A stretch of DNA of 64,000 nt from Ilex aquifolium. Lineage: Eukaryota > Streptophyta > Magnoliopsida > Aquifoliales > Aquifoliaceae. The DNA lies in assembly GCA_951799425.1 (NCBI GenBank), contig OX637393.1:16511744-16575743 (forward strand). The letters are read 5' to 3'. Below the pieces are notes generated by a model, which did not search any database, was not told where the DNA came from, and worked only from the letters and a program-made list of their open reading frames with translations. Within the stretch, counting starts at the first letter, position 1. Every line of letters starts with the position of its first letter. This document shows, piece by piece, positions 12,275 through 23,999 of this stretch. Made by a program: the position numbers and the translations under genes.

Positions 12275-14473
12275 CTAGCTGAGGCACACGTGCGTTGCAC
12301 GTGAACCAATTTGGGTTAAACTATTTTGAATGAAAGTCATAAACCACTTTCCCTTGAACCCCTTTCTTTAACAAACAATCATTAATCAGTCAAAGAAATC
12401 TTGCATCCAATCTCTCAAATCAAGAAAAATATTGAAAGAGATAATTTGTTATGAAACATAAAAAAATACAGTTGAGAAGAACTGGAGTTGTAAATAGAAG
12501 TTAAAAATTGAGGGTAATATATATGTTTTCCACTATCTTTATTTATAGTAATCAGAACAAAAAGAAAGGATTGATGTGTCTCAATATAATTTTGTCTTCA
12601 AGATGATAAATCATTATGACAAAAGAGTTGTGCTCACGTTCAATTCCATGAATATCTTAGAAACCACTATAGTCATCAGATATTGAGGCCATTTCACCAT
12701 TAAAAATGAAAGTTGACAAATTTTAGGGACCAAACCAAGCAAACAACAACACATCAACTTTTAAAATATAATGAGATAAGCTGATTTTCAGTGGAAAGGA
12801 AGATGGTAAAGTGTGTGCATCCATATCTTTTTTTCCTGCAACAATGACCCTTGGAATCTTTCATACTTGTTAGGCGTTGAAGTCGAAAAATGACCCTTGG
12901 AATCTCTCAAACTTGTTAAGCGTTGAACGACTTCAAAAACAGCATCATCAACTTTATAGACAATAGATGCTCCCAAAAATCTGACAGATCATTATATGAC
13001 ATCAGCTCACAAATTATTACAATCGTTACCTAGTGTTCATCAAGAGCAATTACTATCAATTTGGGTAAAGAAGAAGTTGATTTCAAGTTCCGTAAAACAA
13101 TATTGCACAAATAAGATGTAGGTTATATCGGCTACATATGTCTAGGCCTATGATGCTATATGAAGATGCAAGTCTAATAAATTAAAATATTTTTTAAACT
13201 TTGAATATGAAAAACATGTGATCTCAAAGGATTGACACTCACTTGGAGAGATATAGATCGTACTCATCTTTGTAATGACTGAAATAGCAGCATGAATTCT
13301 GTTGAGATCTTTTCTCATCAATTCTTGTAAACAGAAAAAATAAATTGCGACAACACAACAAGCCTTCACTTCTGAAAACTAGTGGTTTGAATACAATTCT
13401 TCCCTGAGCAACAACCAATAAGTATTAGAACAGGATGCTATGAAATCATTTTAATCATTGAAAACATATTTCTCAAAAGGAAGGTGAATTTTTCAATTAC
13501 TCAACCACAAAATATCTTCCTAGGAGGAGGAAAGGACAATCACATTTTTTTCGGTAAAAACAACGATTTTATGTGTTGCTTACAGTACTTATGGATGTTT
13601 ATAGCAATAATTGACACATTACATTTAGTCAATGACCAGCTAGACAATTGGATCTCGTATTTTCCCTCTAGCCACCCACCAAGACCAAAATCTTTTTGAC
13701 AAGTGTGCTTAGGCCAAAGCACTTTGTCATAGTTCTGCAGGGAATTAACACGAAGTTAAATAATGGGACTGATGAAGTATGCACCTATTGGACCAGAACA
13801 TAGGAGTAATTAATACAATTTGGAATATTTAGACCATCCTGAACTATGTAATCCAACTTCATGTTTAAACTATTATGGCCTTGATCTCTTTTGTACACAA
13901 TATAATGTAAAATAGAATCAACAACATTAATCCATATAAAGGAAACACTAAAAGAGGATATTGTTGTGAAAGTGCATTAGTTGGCAAAATATTCATCCCA
14001 TGACAATTAGACAATCTTAGAAGTGCCCAGTCAAGAAATTGAAAAAAATATGACGAAAATCGGAGAAGCTGTAAACAAAATGAACTAACACGTAAGTTAA
14101 AAAATGTTTAGCTTAAACCAAACAAGCAGTTAAAAAAAATATATAGCCACTGTGATGATAAACTACATTTACTAAACATATGAACCACATTTTGCAAGAA
14201 AGAACCATCAACTTGAATAACAATTTACAACTGGGATACTACTGTATCAAACATAAGGTTCACCAACCCAGAACAATATGTCACTAAATATGCCAAATTG
14301 GAACAAAACAAAGAAACTAAAGACATAATTAAAGTGCCAGCCATAAGAGAAAGAAAGTCGAAATGCCAATGAAGGTGTTCACCATGACCATGCTCTCCTT
14401 CGTGTAAGTTCTTACCTCTCTCTCTATCTTTCACACACACAAAAAAGTATAAATTTGACACTTTTTTTCACAG

Positions 14474-14803
14474 GTTGAGCATGTGATCAAAAAGCAGAAC
14501 ATGTTTGATGCAGTTGTCATGATAGCGAAGTACTACTATCTTCTGATGGACGGAGTTGTGCCACTTGAGAATAGGTTAGTGTCCATGTTTATAGTTATTG
14601 TTCATAGTTTAATAGTTCCATAAATTAAAAGTATTGGAGCATTTTCTAAGTTTTTTTTTATAGTTTACAATTTGTGAAAACGTAAATCTATATGCAGGGA
14701 ATGTCCTGATTAGTTCAAGGAGGTAATACCCCCTTTAATCTTTAGGGCTTCATAGTGTGGAGGATTCCCAGAGCTACAACATATTCGAAAATGGATACAA
14801 CTA
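14474..14803 (+). pseudogene. Captured fragment of an IST1-like (ESCRT-III-associated) gene
   Basis: Two exon-like blocks are joined by a GT-AG intron in matching phase. 14474-14574 encodes VEHVIKKQNMFDAVVMIAK and ends PLENR across the splice. 14698-14803 encodes ECPD, a stop, then FKE..., another stop, then CGGFPELQHIRKW. These follow the order of the IST1 domain (VEHVIRE...; ECP..LKEAI..LIFAA.RC; FPELQ.IR), the family that regulates VPS4 in endosomal sorting. Two in-frame stops and loss of both ends make it a dead fragment. It lies inside Helitron II, in the opposite orientation to the element, which fits Helitron gene capture. Confidence 0.75.
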
Positions 14804-15064
14804 AAATCTCAAGCTCATCCCATGGTATATTCCACAAAAAGGAAGAAGTGACTTGGAAAATACACATCAGTTGAATGCTGAGAAGCATTTATGTGCACAA
14901 CACCCATATAAAGATAGGAACCAGCTTCAGTGAGGACGACAAGACAAGGGCAGCAGCAGTGAAACATATATGAGAGTATGGAAGACATTTTTTCTATGAC
15001 TTTCATTGAGCCAATTTTATGTAGGCCTACTGTTGAGAAAATTACAAATTTTGTACTCATTGAC

Positions 15065-15200
15065 TAACCCCATACACTACTGGCTATTATAGCTAGTGGT
15101 ATTTGTGAATGAGAGAATTTGAGGTCATGAGTTTGATTCTATTATGATTATATACTCATACAAGTAGTTTTTCTTTACTTTTTTTTCGATCTCTGATACA
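15065..15200 (+). repeat. Possible SINE head with RNA polymerase III box A/B
   Basis: TAGCTAGTGGTATTTG near 15091 resembles an A box, and GAGGTCATGAGTTTGATTC at about 15121-15139 resembles the B box of plant tRNA-derived SINEs (GGTTCGAATCC-like). Spacing is about 30 bp. No clear tail or target duplication was found, so this is tentative. Confidence 0.35.
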
Positions 15201-15947
15201 AACAATGGTAAGAGCAAAATGAAGTTTCCATGATTTGATCTCAAACCTTATTATTATGCCAATGCATTAAACCTTCTCTTCTGTCAAAACAAATGTGATA
15301 TATGTGCTGGTGTGGAAAAAATGATCATTCTAATGCAGGCAAAGTCATTAGCCTAAATAGAGCCAAACTCAAAACATCAAGGAAAAAACTAATTAATCGG
15401 TTCAATTTATAGTAACAAATTCAATCATATTTTCACAGACAATTACAATAAGTACTTGTCGTGTCACTTATTCAACACTCCTTACTGCCCAAATTCCACA
15501 ATATTAAGTGAATCTATAAACTGGAAAGGCGCTAGAATTATAAAAAAAAAAATTTGGATTCAGTCCATATGTCTAATAAGTAGTTTACGGCACCTGACAA
15601 AAAACATTATAGGCACTATATATCAGAAGGATAAAGAAATTGATAAGAGCAGAAGCCATTTAATCCAAAAGACTCAAAATTATTGTATCTACGTAAGGAA
15701 AGCCCAAAAAAGAAGAAGATAAATCTCAATAAAGTGATGCCATTTATAAAAATCAAAGAACACCATCATACACCATGAATAAAATAAGAAAGAGAGAGAG
15801 GGACGCACCGCAAGAACAATTGAACCGGAAAATTCATGGGAACTGTGCTATTGAACAAAAAACATAGATACAAACTCAAGCAGCACGAGAAACACGTAGA
15901 TGCCTAAATTCAAACACCATCACCAACAAAAACACAACCCTTGTTTG

Positions 15948-16468
15948 CAGGGTAGAGCCAGAAAATTATTTGGGCACTGTATATTTTAACAAGTTAATTT
16001 TTTTCTTGCATTTGATAAAAATAGAATAATGCATTTATATTTAATTATATCCTATTTAATTCTTAAAAGTTCATTAAACTTAAAAGGCTAATTATATCAT
16101 TTTACCAAACAAAGGCTAATCAAAACTATTTAGAATTGACTCCGATGAATTTTCATACGTTGAAAGTCTTGCTTTAATTTTATTATTATTTATATCTACA
16201 ATCATATTATCACTTAGTTATTTATCATTCATTCGATTACACAATAAAATATATTCTCTATCATATCCGTGATAATTACTAAAATAAATGTCAAAATTAT
16301 AAGTAAACTCACGGATATATCATGCCTTTCTGATTTTGGCTAAAAAATAGGGTGGACACAATTTAATATATTGAAAAAATACTTAAAATATATATTAGTA
16401 ATTTTAGAAAGAAAAAAAATTGAGGGTGGGCATATGCCCCCCCTGGGCATAAGGTGGCTCCGCCCCTG
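15948..16468. mobile_element. Non-autonomous hAT (dTph1-type) element, 521 bp
   Basis: The left end CAGGGTAGAGCCA and right end TGGCTCCGCCCCTG form near-perfect terminal inverted repeats of the CAGGGGCGGAGC type known from Petunia dTph1 and relatives. A perfect 8-bp target duplication CTTGTTTG lies at 15940-15947 and 16469-16476, the size diagnostic of hAT. There is no transposase. It is nested in Helitron II. Confidence 0.93.
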
Positions 16469-17029
16469 CTTGTTTGACATTCAATGTTTTTACGTTTAGA
16501 TTATAACTACTCTAACCTCTACATACCAAGAAAGAGAAAAAAAACTAAGATAAAATACAACCAATTGGTGAAAATCATCAAACCTCTAACAATTCGAAAA
16601 CCTGATATGACAATCCATTAAAATGATATTTGTCGGTAGCTGCAAAAGAGAAGACGATGCTTTAACGATGGGTATTTGTTGGTGAAGAAAATCTATGATA
16701 GGTATTTTTAGCGACCTCGTAATTAATTAGCGCCTATTTTAAATTCAATCCAGTGAAACGCTTGGATGATGCGGCCGGCCAAACAACTTCCACCCATTTT
16801 TTGGAATGGAGTTTCGAAATTCCAAGAGTTTCAATAATGATCAAGTTTCCACAATTAAAGTGAGGTCATTAATTAACTCAAGTAACTTAATTAGGCTGAT
16901 GAACATTAATTGCTAATAGACCAATAAAAAATTAGTGCAAAAGGATATTGTTGTCCTTTATTATTTTTTAAGGGTAATAAGGAGAAGTAAAAGTTTTTCC
17001 TACTTCTTGACATTTAGAAGTGGTATAGA

Positions 17030-17720
17030 TAGATTAAGCACTTCATATTTTCTACAATGGCAAAATAGGCTTTAATCGATTAGCCAGAGTTTTGGAAATA
17101 ATTTTATAAATTACATTACAAAGGCTAATTGGACAGAATTGCGTTAAAGGTTCCAGATTTTTACATTTAGGGATAAAAACGATATGAGTGTAATTGATCT
17201 TAAATGGAAACTGACCACCATTGAGAAAGGACAGAACAAAATCTACTACATCAGACCTAATAATATGCCAGAACTTTTAGAAAAAAAAGAGGAGGCATAC
17301 CATCCGGTTCGGGAGAAGTGGTCGGATACATTTGAGAAAGTGCAGTGGTTACCTCATCAACCCGGAAGGTCTGCATAAACTTAGAATTCATTCCATCTTA
17401 CACCTTTCAGTCCACCTTGCTTAAGACAACCTCTAATTCTTGGGTTTGTGGTCTACTAGAAGTGAAAAGAGATTTAAAATACCCAATCGCCACTTGCTTC
17501 ATCGCAACAGAATTTTCGCACCACCCCCCACACCATTCCTTAGGTTGATGATTGAGTTCCTCCGTTTCCGTTGGGAAGCCCAACCATGGAAGAATGCAGA
17601 ATTTTCGTCACCTTCCTTTAGCCATTGAACTTTCGAGTGCTGGTGCCAGTACGTCTCCTCCATATCAATTAGAGAATTCAACTCTGCAACCACACTTTGT
17701 GCTTTGTTTCGATCAATCTG
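17030..17720 (-). pseudogene. LINE (L1-type) ORF2 fragment
   Basis: On the minus strand, 17499-17693 is open and encodes the linker before the RT domain (VQWLKEGDENSAFFHGWASQ). Continuing leftward in shifted frames are segments such as FLNGGQFPFKINYTHIVFIP and PISLCNVIYKIISKTLANRL, which are RT motifs. The domain stops abruptly after KPILP, at the junction with Helitron II at 17029/17030, so the downstream RT is absent here. The upstream part is missing too, consistent with 5' truncation. Confidence 0.85.
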
Positions 17721-18134
17721 TTATGCCATGAGCTACAGTAACTTTCCGTTGGGATGACATCATATGCATATATTCGCCCAAGTGCAAAATGTGATTGTGT
17801 TGGTCTTCCCATTTAACAACTACAATTTTCCAATATCTCTCTTGAGGAATATGCACATGTGATCGGGACAATTTGTTCGAGTCTTTGCCCGAGGCTTTAT
17901 TGTTTTCCAATTCCTTTGATCTTTACTCATTTGTCCATGTTTATAACATACGTATTTTCTGTAAATTAATATACCATCCTTCAAGCTCTTGTTGTTATAA
18001 TCTTTTCTCACACTGAATCCCACAGTTCCACCATAATTATTATAGAACCTATAAGCATCTTCTTCTGAGTCAAATTGCATTCTCATACATAGAGTATTGT
18101 CTACTTTATCAATCTCAACACATTCCATCTCCAC
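17713..18134 (-). pseudogene. FAR1/FHY3-like (FRS) N-terminal DNA-binding domain fragment
   Basis: 17820-18134 begins with a Met and reads MQFDSEEDAYRFYNNYGGTV, then GFSVRKDYNN and KTIKPRAKTRTNCPDHM, the FAR1 zinc-finger domain of the plant FRS family derived from Mutator-like transposases. After a frameshift near 17830-17890 the reading continues in 17713-17910 with WEDQHNHILHL and SSQRKVTVAHG, matching the next part of the domain. The MULE transposase and SWIM domains are absent; the LINE fragment begins where the reading ends. Whether this was a host FRS gene or a transposase is not decidable. Confidence 0.8.
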
Positions 18135-18353
18135 TATAGATTAGGTCCCCTACAATAACCAAACAGTTACACAAATTAAACATAAGATCAAAAATTGCCC
18201 ATATAAATTTTCAATTACAAATGGAACAAGTAAATACTTATTTTTTATGTTCCCTATCAACAAAAAAATCTTATGTAGCAAAACCTATATAACTCAGTTT
18301 CACCAAATCCTAAAACACCAATACGCATATATCAAACAATCAAAAATACTCAC
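18135..18353. other. AT-rich sequence, no gene seen
   Basis: Lies upstream of the FAR1-like Met and may be its original 5' flank, cut off by the solo LTR at 18354. A pyrimidine tract and AG near 18140 on the minus strand could be a relic splice acceptor. Nothing else is recognisable. Confidence 0.4.
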
Positions 18354-19833
18354 TGTAAAACCCGGGTAAATTTGAACTTTTTTCTGAAAAATGGCAAAAT
18401 GGTAATTTGCCACTATAATGCGTATTTAAAATACTCATGTTTCTAGAGTTCGAATGACACAACGAACTTCGCCGTTGGATTCGTATCGCGAAATCGAGTC
18501 ACCCAGACTAATTTCATCGAATTCTGAGATAGTCGAATTTTACACGTATTTCGAGGCGATTGGGTGGCAACTGACTTCACAAAGGTCCCCACAAATAAAT
18601 TTTATAAAATTTCCTTATAATTGAATTAAAGTTCAAATAAAATTAATTTGAACTTAAATCGGGATGAAATTAATCGTTTCGGGGTGAAAACGGACCCGAA
18701 CAAGTGGGGGGTGTGTGGCGCAATCTAAGTCAAGCCTTGAAAATTATAAATAGGGTTAAAAATCAGATATTTGGACAAAATATCTCTAATTTTTCTGGCT
18801 TGAACGTTGGAGAGAAAGAGGGAGAGAAAGAGAGTAATCCAAGACTTCCTTCTTCGATTCCCGGAGTTCCGTCGGTCGAAAACCGTCGAGCCAAGAACTA
18901 AAGTTGATCACATCGACGAGGGCTACGCAACCACACAAAAAACAAGGAATTTCACCGAAGATCCAAGAGGAGACTTTGGAGAAATCAAGGATTTGGGGCT
19001 TGGGAGGTGTTCTAGAGGTCTTCCAACCTTCATCTCACGCTCCAAGAGGTAGGGTTCCCTCCTACTAAGGTTTATTCCAAGCCTAGAATGTGTTGTGAAA
19101 TGGGTAGGTTGATAGAACAAGATATCACTTACCTATTTTTGTAAAATGGATGAAATGGGTATTGAAATGGGTAAAGATAAATCCTAACTTGGATTGGTGA
19201 TTAGAAATTGTTAATTGTGATTTCTAGAATTGGGTATGTGAAATAGACCCAATGTAATTATTGTGTTATATGAAATTGTGGCATTGGGTTCATATGCTAT
19301 GTGTTTTGAAAGTGCTCTTATGATTAGAGTATGTTTTGAACATGAAATTATGTGATAACATGCTTGTTATTGTTATTGATATATGCTAAATGATATATTG
19401 ACGGTATGGTGAATTTTGGTGATTGTATGCATGGGATATAATTGCCATGGTGTGGGTTGAAAAGTGGAAAATTACTCATTTGGCATGCATTGCATCTTGA
19501 GCATGATATTGCATCACATTCATGGGCATAAGTCATGAGTGGTGGTGTGTGTATACATGATTGATCACCTCATTTGGTGGTTGATGTGTGGACTCGGGAA
19601 AGTTGGATTGAAGGTCCGGCTGAGTCGCATGGTTGCATGGGAAAAACTTGTGTCGAATATAACAAGAAGGGCTAGACACTCCCTCGGGTGCGAATCCCGG
19701 TTATTGGTTTATACACTTCCGTCGGTGCAAGTCTAGAAAAAGTGTAACGGCGTACGGAGCCGGTGGTGCGATTCCAAAAATTCGTTGTCCAATAAAAACA
19801 CATGATTTTGTTCTATAGAATACTCATTCAATG

Positions 19834-22242
19834 TGTAAAATCCGGGTAAATTTGAACTTTTTTTGAAAAAGGGCAAAATGGTCATTTGCCACTATAATGC
19901 GTATTTAAAATACTCATGTTTCTAGAGCTCGTATGACACAACGGACTTTACCGTTGGATTCATATTGCAAAATCGAGTCACTCAGACTAATTTCGTCGAA
20001 TTTCGAGATAATCGAATTTTGCACGTATTTCGAGGCGACTGGGTGGCGGCTGACCTCACAAAGGTCTCCACAAATAAATTTTATAAAATTTCCTTATAAT
20101 TAAATTAAAGTTCAAATAAAATTAATTTGAACTTAAACCGGAATGAAATAAATCGTTTCGGGGCGAAAACGGACCCGGACAAGTGGGGGACACGTGGCAC
20201 GACGTGAGCCGAGTATTAAAATTATAAATATTGCCTAAATATCTGAATTTTGGAGAAATATCTCCACAAATTCTACTGGCTTGAACGTTAGAGAGAAAGA
20301 GAGAGAGAAAGAGAAAAATCCAATCTTCTTTCGTCCTTTCCCGGAGTTCTGTCACTCGGAATCCTTCGAGCCAAGAGTTAAAGTCGATCACATCGATGAG
20401 GGCTACGCAACCACACCAAGAACGAGAGATTTCACCGAAGATCCAAGAGGAGACTTTGGGAAATCAAGAGTTTTGGGAGCTTGAGAGGTGTTCTTGGAAG
20501 CTCTACCTTTCAATTTACGCACCAAGAGGTAGAGTTCCCTCCTACCTTGGCTTATTTACAACCTATGGTGTACATAGGGGATGGTTAAATGCATAGATTT
20601 TACTTATTGATATGGACATAAGGAAATGGGTATGAAAAAAGGCTTGAGTTAAATTCTAACTTGAATTTGGCATGTGAAGTTCCATGTGAAAATTCTTGGG
20701 GCTTGGTGTTGTGTGGGCATGCTATGTGTTCTATTGTGCCTTTTGAAATAAATGTGTTTTGGACATGAATTATGTGGTAACATGCTTGTTATTGTTGTTG
20801 ATATATGCTAAATGATATATTGATGGTATGGTGAATTTTAGTGATTGTATGCATGAGATATAATTGTCATGGTGTATGTTGAAATGTGGAAAATTGCTCA
20901 TTTGACATGCATTACATCTTGACCATGATATTGCATCACATTCATGGACATAAGTCATGAGTGGTGGTGTGTGTATGCATGATTGATCATCTCATTTGGT
21001 GGTTGATGTGTGGACTCGGGAGAGTTGGATTGAAGGTCCGACTGAGTCGCATGGTTGCATGGGAAAAACTTGTGTCGGGTATAGCAAGAAGGGCTAGACA
21101 CTCCCTTGGGTGCGAATCCCGGCTATTGGTTTATACACTTCCGTCGGTGCAAGTCCAAAAAAGTGTAACGGCGTACAGAGCCGGTGGTGCAATTCCAAGA
21201 ATCCGTGGCCCAACAAAGACACATGGTTTTGTTTTATAAAATACTCATTCAATGAGTGTCATCCAACAATGATTTGGTTTGTTAACAAATGATTTTTTTT
21301 ATTTAAAACAATCATTGAATGGATTTTCGTCAAAAGACGGTTTTATTTCACAAGTGTATAGCATTGTGTTGTGGAAGTCGGTGAAGACTCGGGTTAAGGT
21401 TGCATGAGTGAGTTCATCTCATTTCATAGCATGACATGAAGATTCCTCTCAAGGGATCGCAAATTCTTGATATGAAAAAGAATGTTGTTTGAAATGTGTT
21501 GCATGTGACATTACATGACATCTAGGTTGGGGAGTAGCCTATGTAGGGGATACTCTATTGAGCGTGGTTCACCCTATACGGGAAAACATTTCAGGTGGGA
21601 GATACACTCCGGCGGATGACACTCATTTGGGACCCCAAGGGTGAAGAAAGGCCGTTTGTGGCTTTGGTTTTGGGATTTTTGTAAACTAAGTATGAGAACT
21701 TAGCTTTTGGACATGTAAAATTATGTAAATAATGGTAATAGAACTTGTATCAATCATGTTTTAATGTATAAATCCATTTGGTATAAGTTTGGTGTGGATT
21801 TGGTGAGATTTGGAATGGGTTGGAAGGGAGAAACAGGTAAAAAGTGCAAAAGTGGACAGAGTGTACCGGTACGCGTACCGGTACAGTGCTGTCCAGAAGG
21901 CAGAGCGTACGGGTACGCATACTGGTACGGCCAGGACCAATGGGCTTACCGTACCGGTACGCGTATCGGTACACTTTCCAAAATTCAGAATTTTTTTATT
22001 CTTTTGCCAAGTCTGTGGGCTATGTTTTCCTTCCTTCCAATGTTACAAATGGACAATAATAGGATACCAATGGTGGTATATTGGACCTCGGATGGGTCAA
22101 CCAACCGAAAGAAATTGGACTTGTAATTTTTTTTAAATCCCGGTAAAGGGAATGTGGGTTGTGGTGTCTGGTCAACCGGCATCCACGGGTATTCCGCGGG
22201 TTGATGGGTAATCAACGGACCCCCGGATTTTGGGGCGTCACA
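19834..22242 (+). mobile_element. Solo LTR B nested in LTR A, same family
   Basis: 2409 bp, TGTAAAATCCGGG to GGGCGTCACA, flanked by the perfect duplication CAATG (19829-19833 and 22243-22247). The uninterrupted target is visible inside LTR B itself at about 21250 (CATTCAATGAGTGTC), which proves the junction. TATA-like TATAAATATTG lies near 20223. The copy is closely similar to LTR A by eye. Small ORFs in its leader and in the GTACC cluster are not conserved among the three LTR copies. Confidence 0.95.
21861..21975. repeat. GTACCGGTACGCGTACCGGTAC palindromic cluster in LTR B
   Basis: Repeated GTACCGGTAC and CGTACGGGTACG palindromes, the same family feature as in LTR C and in LTR A (22851-22950). 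Divergence among the copies lies mostly in the spacers. Confidence 0.8.
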
Positions 22243-23238
22243 CAATGAGTGTCATCCAACAATGATTTGGTTTGTTAACAAATGAGTTTTATTTAAAACA
22301 ATCGTTGGATGAATTTTCGTAAAAAGATGATTTTATTTCACAAGTGCATTGCATTGTGTGTGGGAGTCGGTGAAGACTCGAGTTAAGGTTGCATGAGCGA
22401 GTTCACCTTATTTCATAGCATGACATGAAGATTCCTCTCAAGGGATTGCATTTTCTTGATATGAAAAAGAATGTTGTTTGAAATGTGTTGCATGTGACAT
22501 TGCATGGCATATAGGTTGGGGAGTAGCATTTATAGGGGATACTCTATTGAGCGTAGCTCACCCTATACGAGAAAACATTTCAAGTGGGAAACACACTCCG
22601 GCGGATGACGCTCATTCGGGACCCCAAGGGTGAAGAGAGGCCGCTTGTGGCTTTGGTTTTGGGATTTTTGTAAACTAAGTAAGAGAACTTAGTTTTAAAC
22701 ATGTAAAATTATGTAAATAATTGTAATAGAACTTGTATCAATCATGTTTTGATGTATAAATATATGTTGTGTAAGTTTGAGTTGGTTTGGTGAGATTTGG
22801 AATGGATTGGAGTTGGAAAACAGGTGAAATGGACAAAGGTGGACAGAGTGTACCGGTACGCGTACCGGTACAGAGCTGTCCAGAAGGTAAAGCGTACCGG
22901 TACGGCCAGGACCAGTGAGCCCACCGTATCGGTACGCGTACTGGTACACTCTTCAAAAATTCAGAATTTTTTTTTATTCTTTTGTCAAGTCTTTGGACTA
23001 TGTTTTCCTTCCTTCCAATGTTATAATGGGACAATAATAGGATACCAATGGTGATATATTGGACCTCGGATGGGTCAACCAACCGAAATTAATTGGACTT
23101 GTATTTTTTTTATAAATCCCGATAAAGGGAATGTGGTGCCGCGGTGTCAGGTTAACCGGCATCCACGGGTATTCCGCGGGTTGATGGGTAATCATTGGTT
23201 GATCAACGGACCCCAAGATTTTGGAGTGTCACACTCAC

Positions 23239-23999
23239 AAAAACGTAGTAGAAAGAATAATGATAGTCACATAATTATATCAAGATTCTATAGGAAATTT
23301 AAAAAAAAAAAGTTTTGAATTTTATAAACTGGAATTTCATAAAAAAATTCTGAAAAAAATATCAACATTACCTACTGCCTTTATTTATTTCAGAAAAAAA
23401 TCTTCGTGTTCCCAAAAAATATCTTCTTGTTATTTATTAAGTAATTTTTGAATTGTGATTAACTATTCAATATATAACTAATAGAAAGACATGAAACTTA
23501 CCTTCCAAAAACTCATGGAATTCTTGGTACCAAGTTATAAAGAATGTATTGTTGGGATTTTTGATACCAACTAATACTAACATTTTTTGTTTTTTGTTTG
23601 TAGTGTCAAAAGAATGACATTGGTAAATGCGGCTTATTTGCATGGTTGAATCCTTCTTATCCTCAAGAGTTGAATAGTAAACGTAATGAAGCACGAAGAG
23701 TGGAAGATAATGAATGACGAAGAATATAAAAATTTATGGTAATAAATTCAAACATAAAAATTTCATCCCTTACAATAAAAAAATTCCAACATAACATAAC
23801 AAAAAACCAAAGATAATGGTGACATAACAAAATTAATGTTGATGCAATAAAAATCATATAACAAAATTAATTTTGATGCAATAAATATGATATAACAAAA
23901 AATTATCTGAGAATTTTTTGGAGATATTTAGTGAAACAAGAAGATTTTTGTTTTGTGAAATTTGTGCTATACGCAGGAGAAATAACTTTGCTGAGCGTG
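23239..23999. other. AT-rich intergenic sequence, no gene identified
   Basis: Probably the original right flank of the LTR A insertion site. Near 23603-23670, after a TTGTAG acceptor-like site, the plus strand reads GKCGLFAWLNPSYP, loosely like a GRF zinc finger, but it is too short to call. The remainder is low-complexity A/T-rich sequence. Confidence 0.35.

Larger units (their letters stand above)
12275..17029 (-). mobile_element. Helitron II, non-autonomous, ~4.75 kb, carrying a host gene fragment
   Basis: The 3' terminus (plus-strand left end) is CTAG at 12275-12278, followed by a 7-bp stem hairpin (CACGTGC-GTT-GCACGTG, 12287-12303). The 5' terminus at the right reads TCTATACCACTTC on the minus strand and is preceded by A, giving the canonical A|TC...CTAG|T insertion context. 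No Rep/helicase ORF is visible. The interior holds an IST1-like gene fragment (14474-14803), a possible SINE near 15070 and a hAT element (15948-16468). Other short ORFs inside match nothing I recognise. The right end interrupts a LINE remnant. Confidence 0.82.
18354..23233 (+). mobile_element. Solo LTR A (long-LTR family), interrupted by solo LTR B
   Basis: Starts TGTAAAACCCGGG and ends GAGTGTCACA. A perfect 5-bp target duplication CTCAC flanks it (18349-18353 and 23234-23238). After subtracting the nested LTR B and its duplicated 5 bp, the LTR is 2466 bp. A strong TATA box (TATAAATAGGG) lies at about 18747, only ~390 bp from the start, followed by a GA-rich leader and about 2 kb of further LTR. 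No internal retrotransposon sequence remains, so it is a product of LTR-LTR recombination. Confidence 0.95.

Noticed and set aside
18704..19052. Basic-protein ORFs in the LTR leader (also 20281-20596, 2315-2575)
   Set aside because: Frames and lengths differ among LTRs A, B and C; they follow from the GA-rich leader.
21750..22136. Overlapping ORFs on both strands of the LTR (Tyr/Arg/Pro/Val-rich proteins)
   Set aside because: They are created by the GTACCGGTAC palindromes and are not conserved in frame among the three LTR copies. The same applies to 3753-4135 and 22695-23082.
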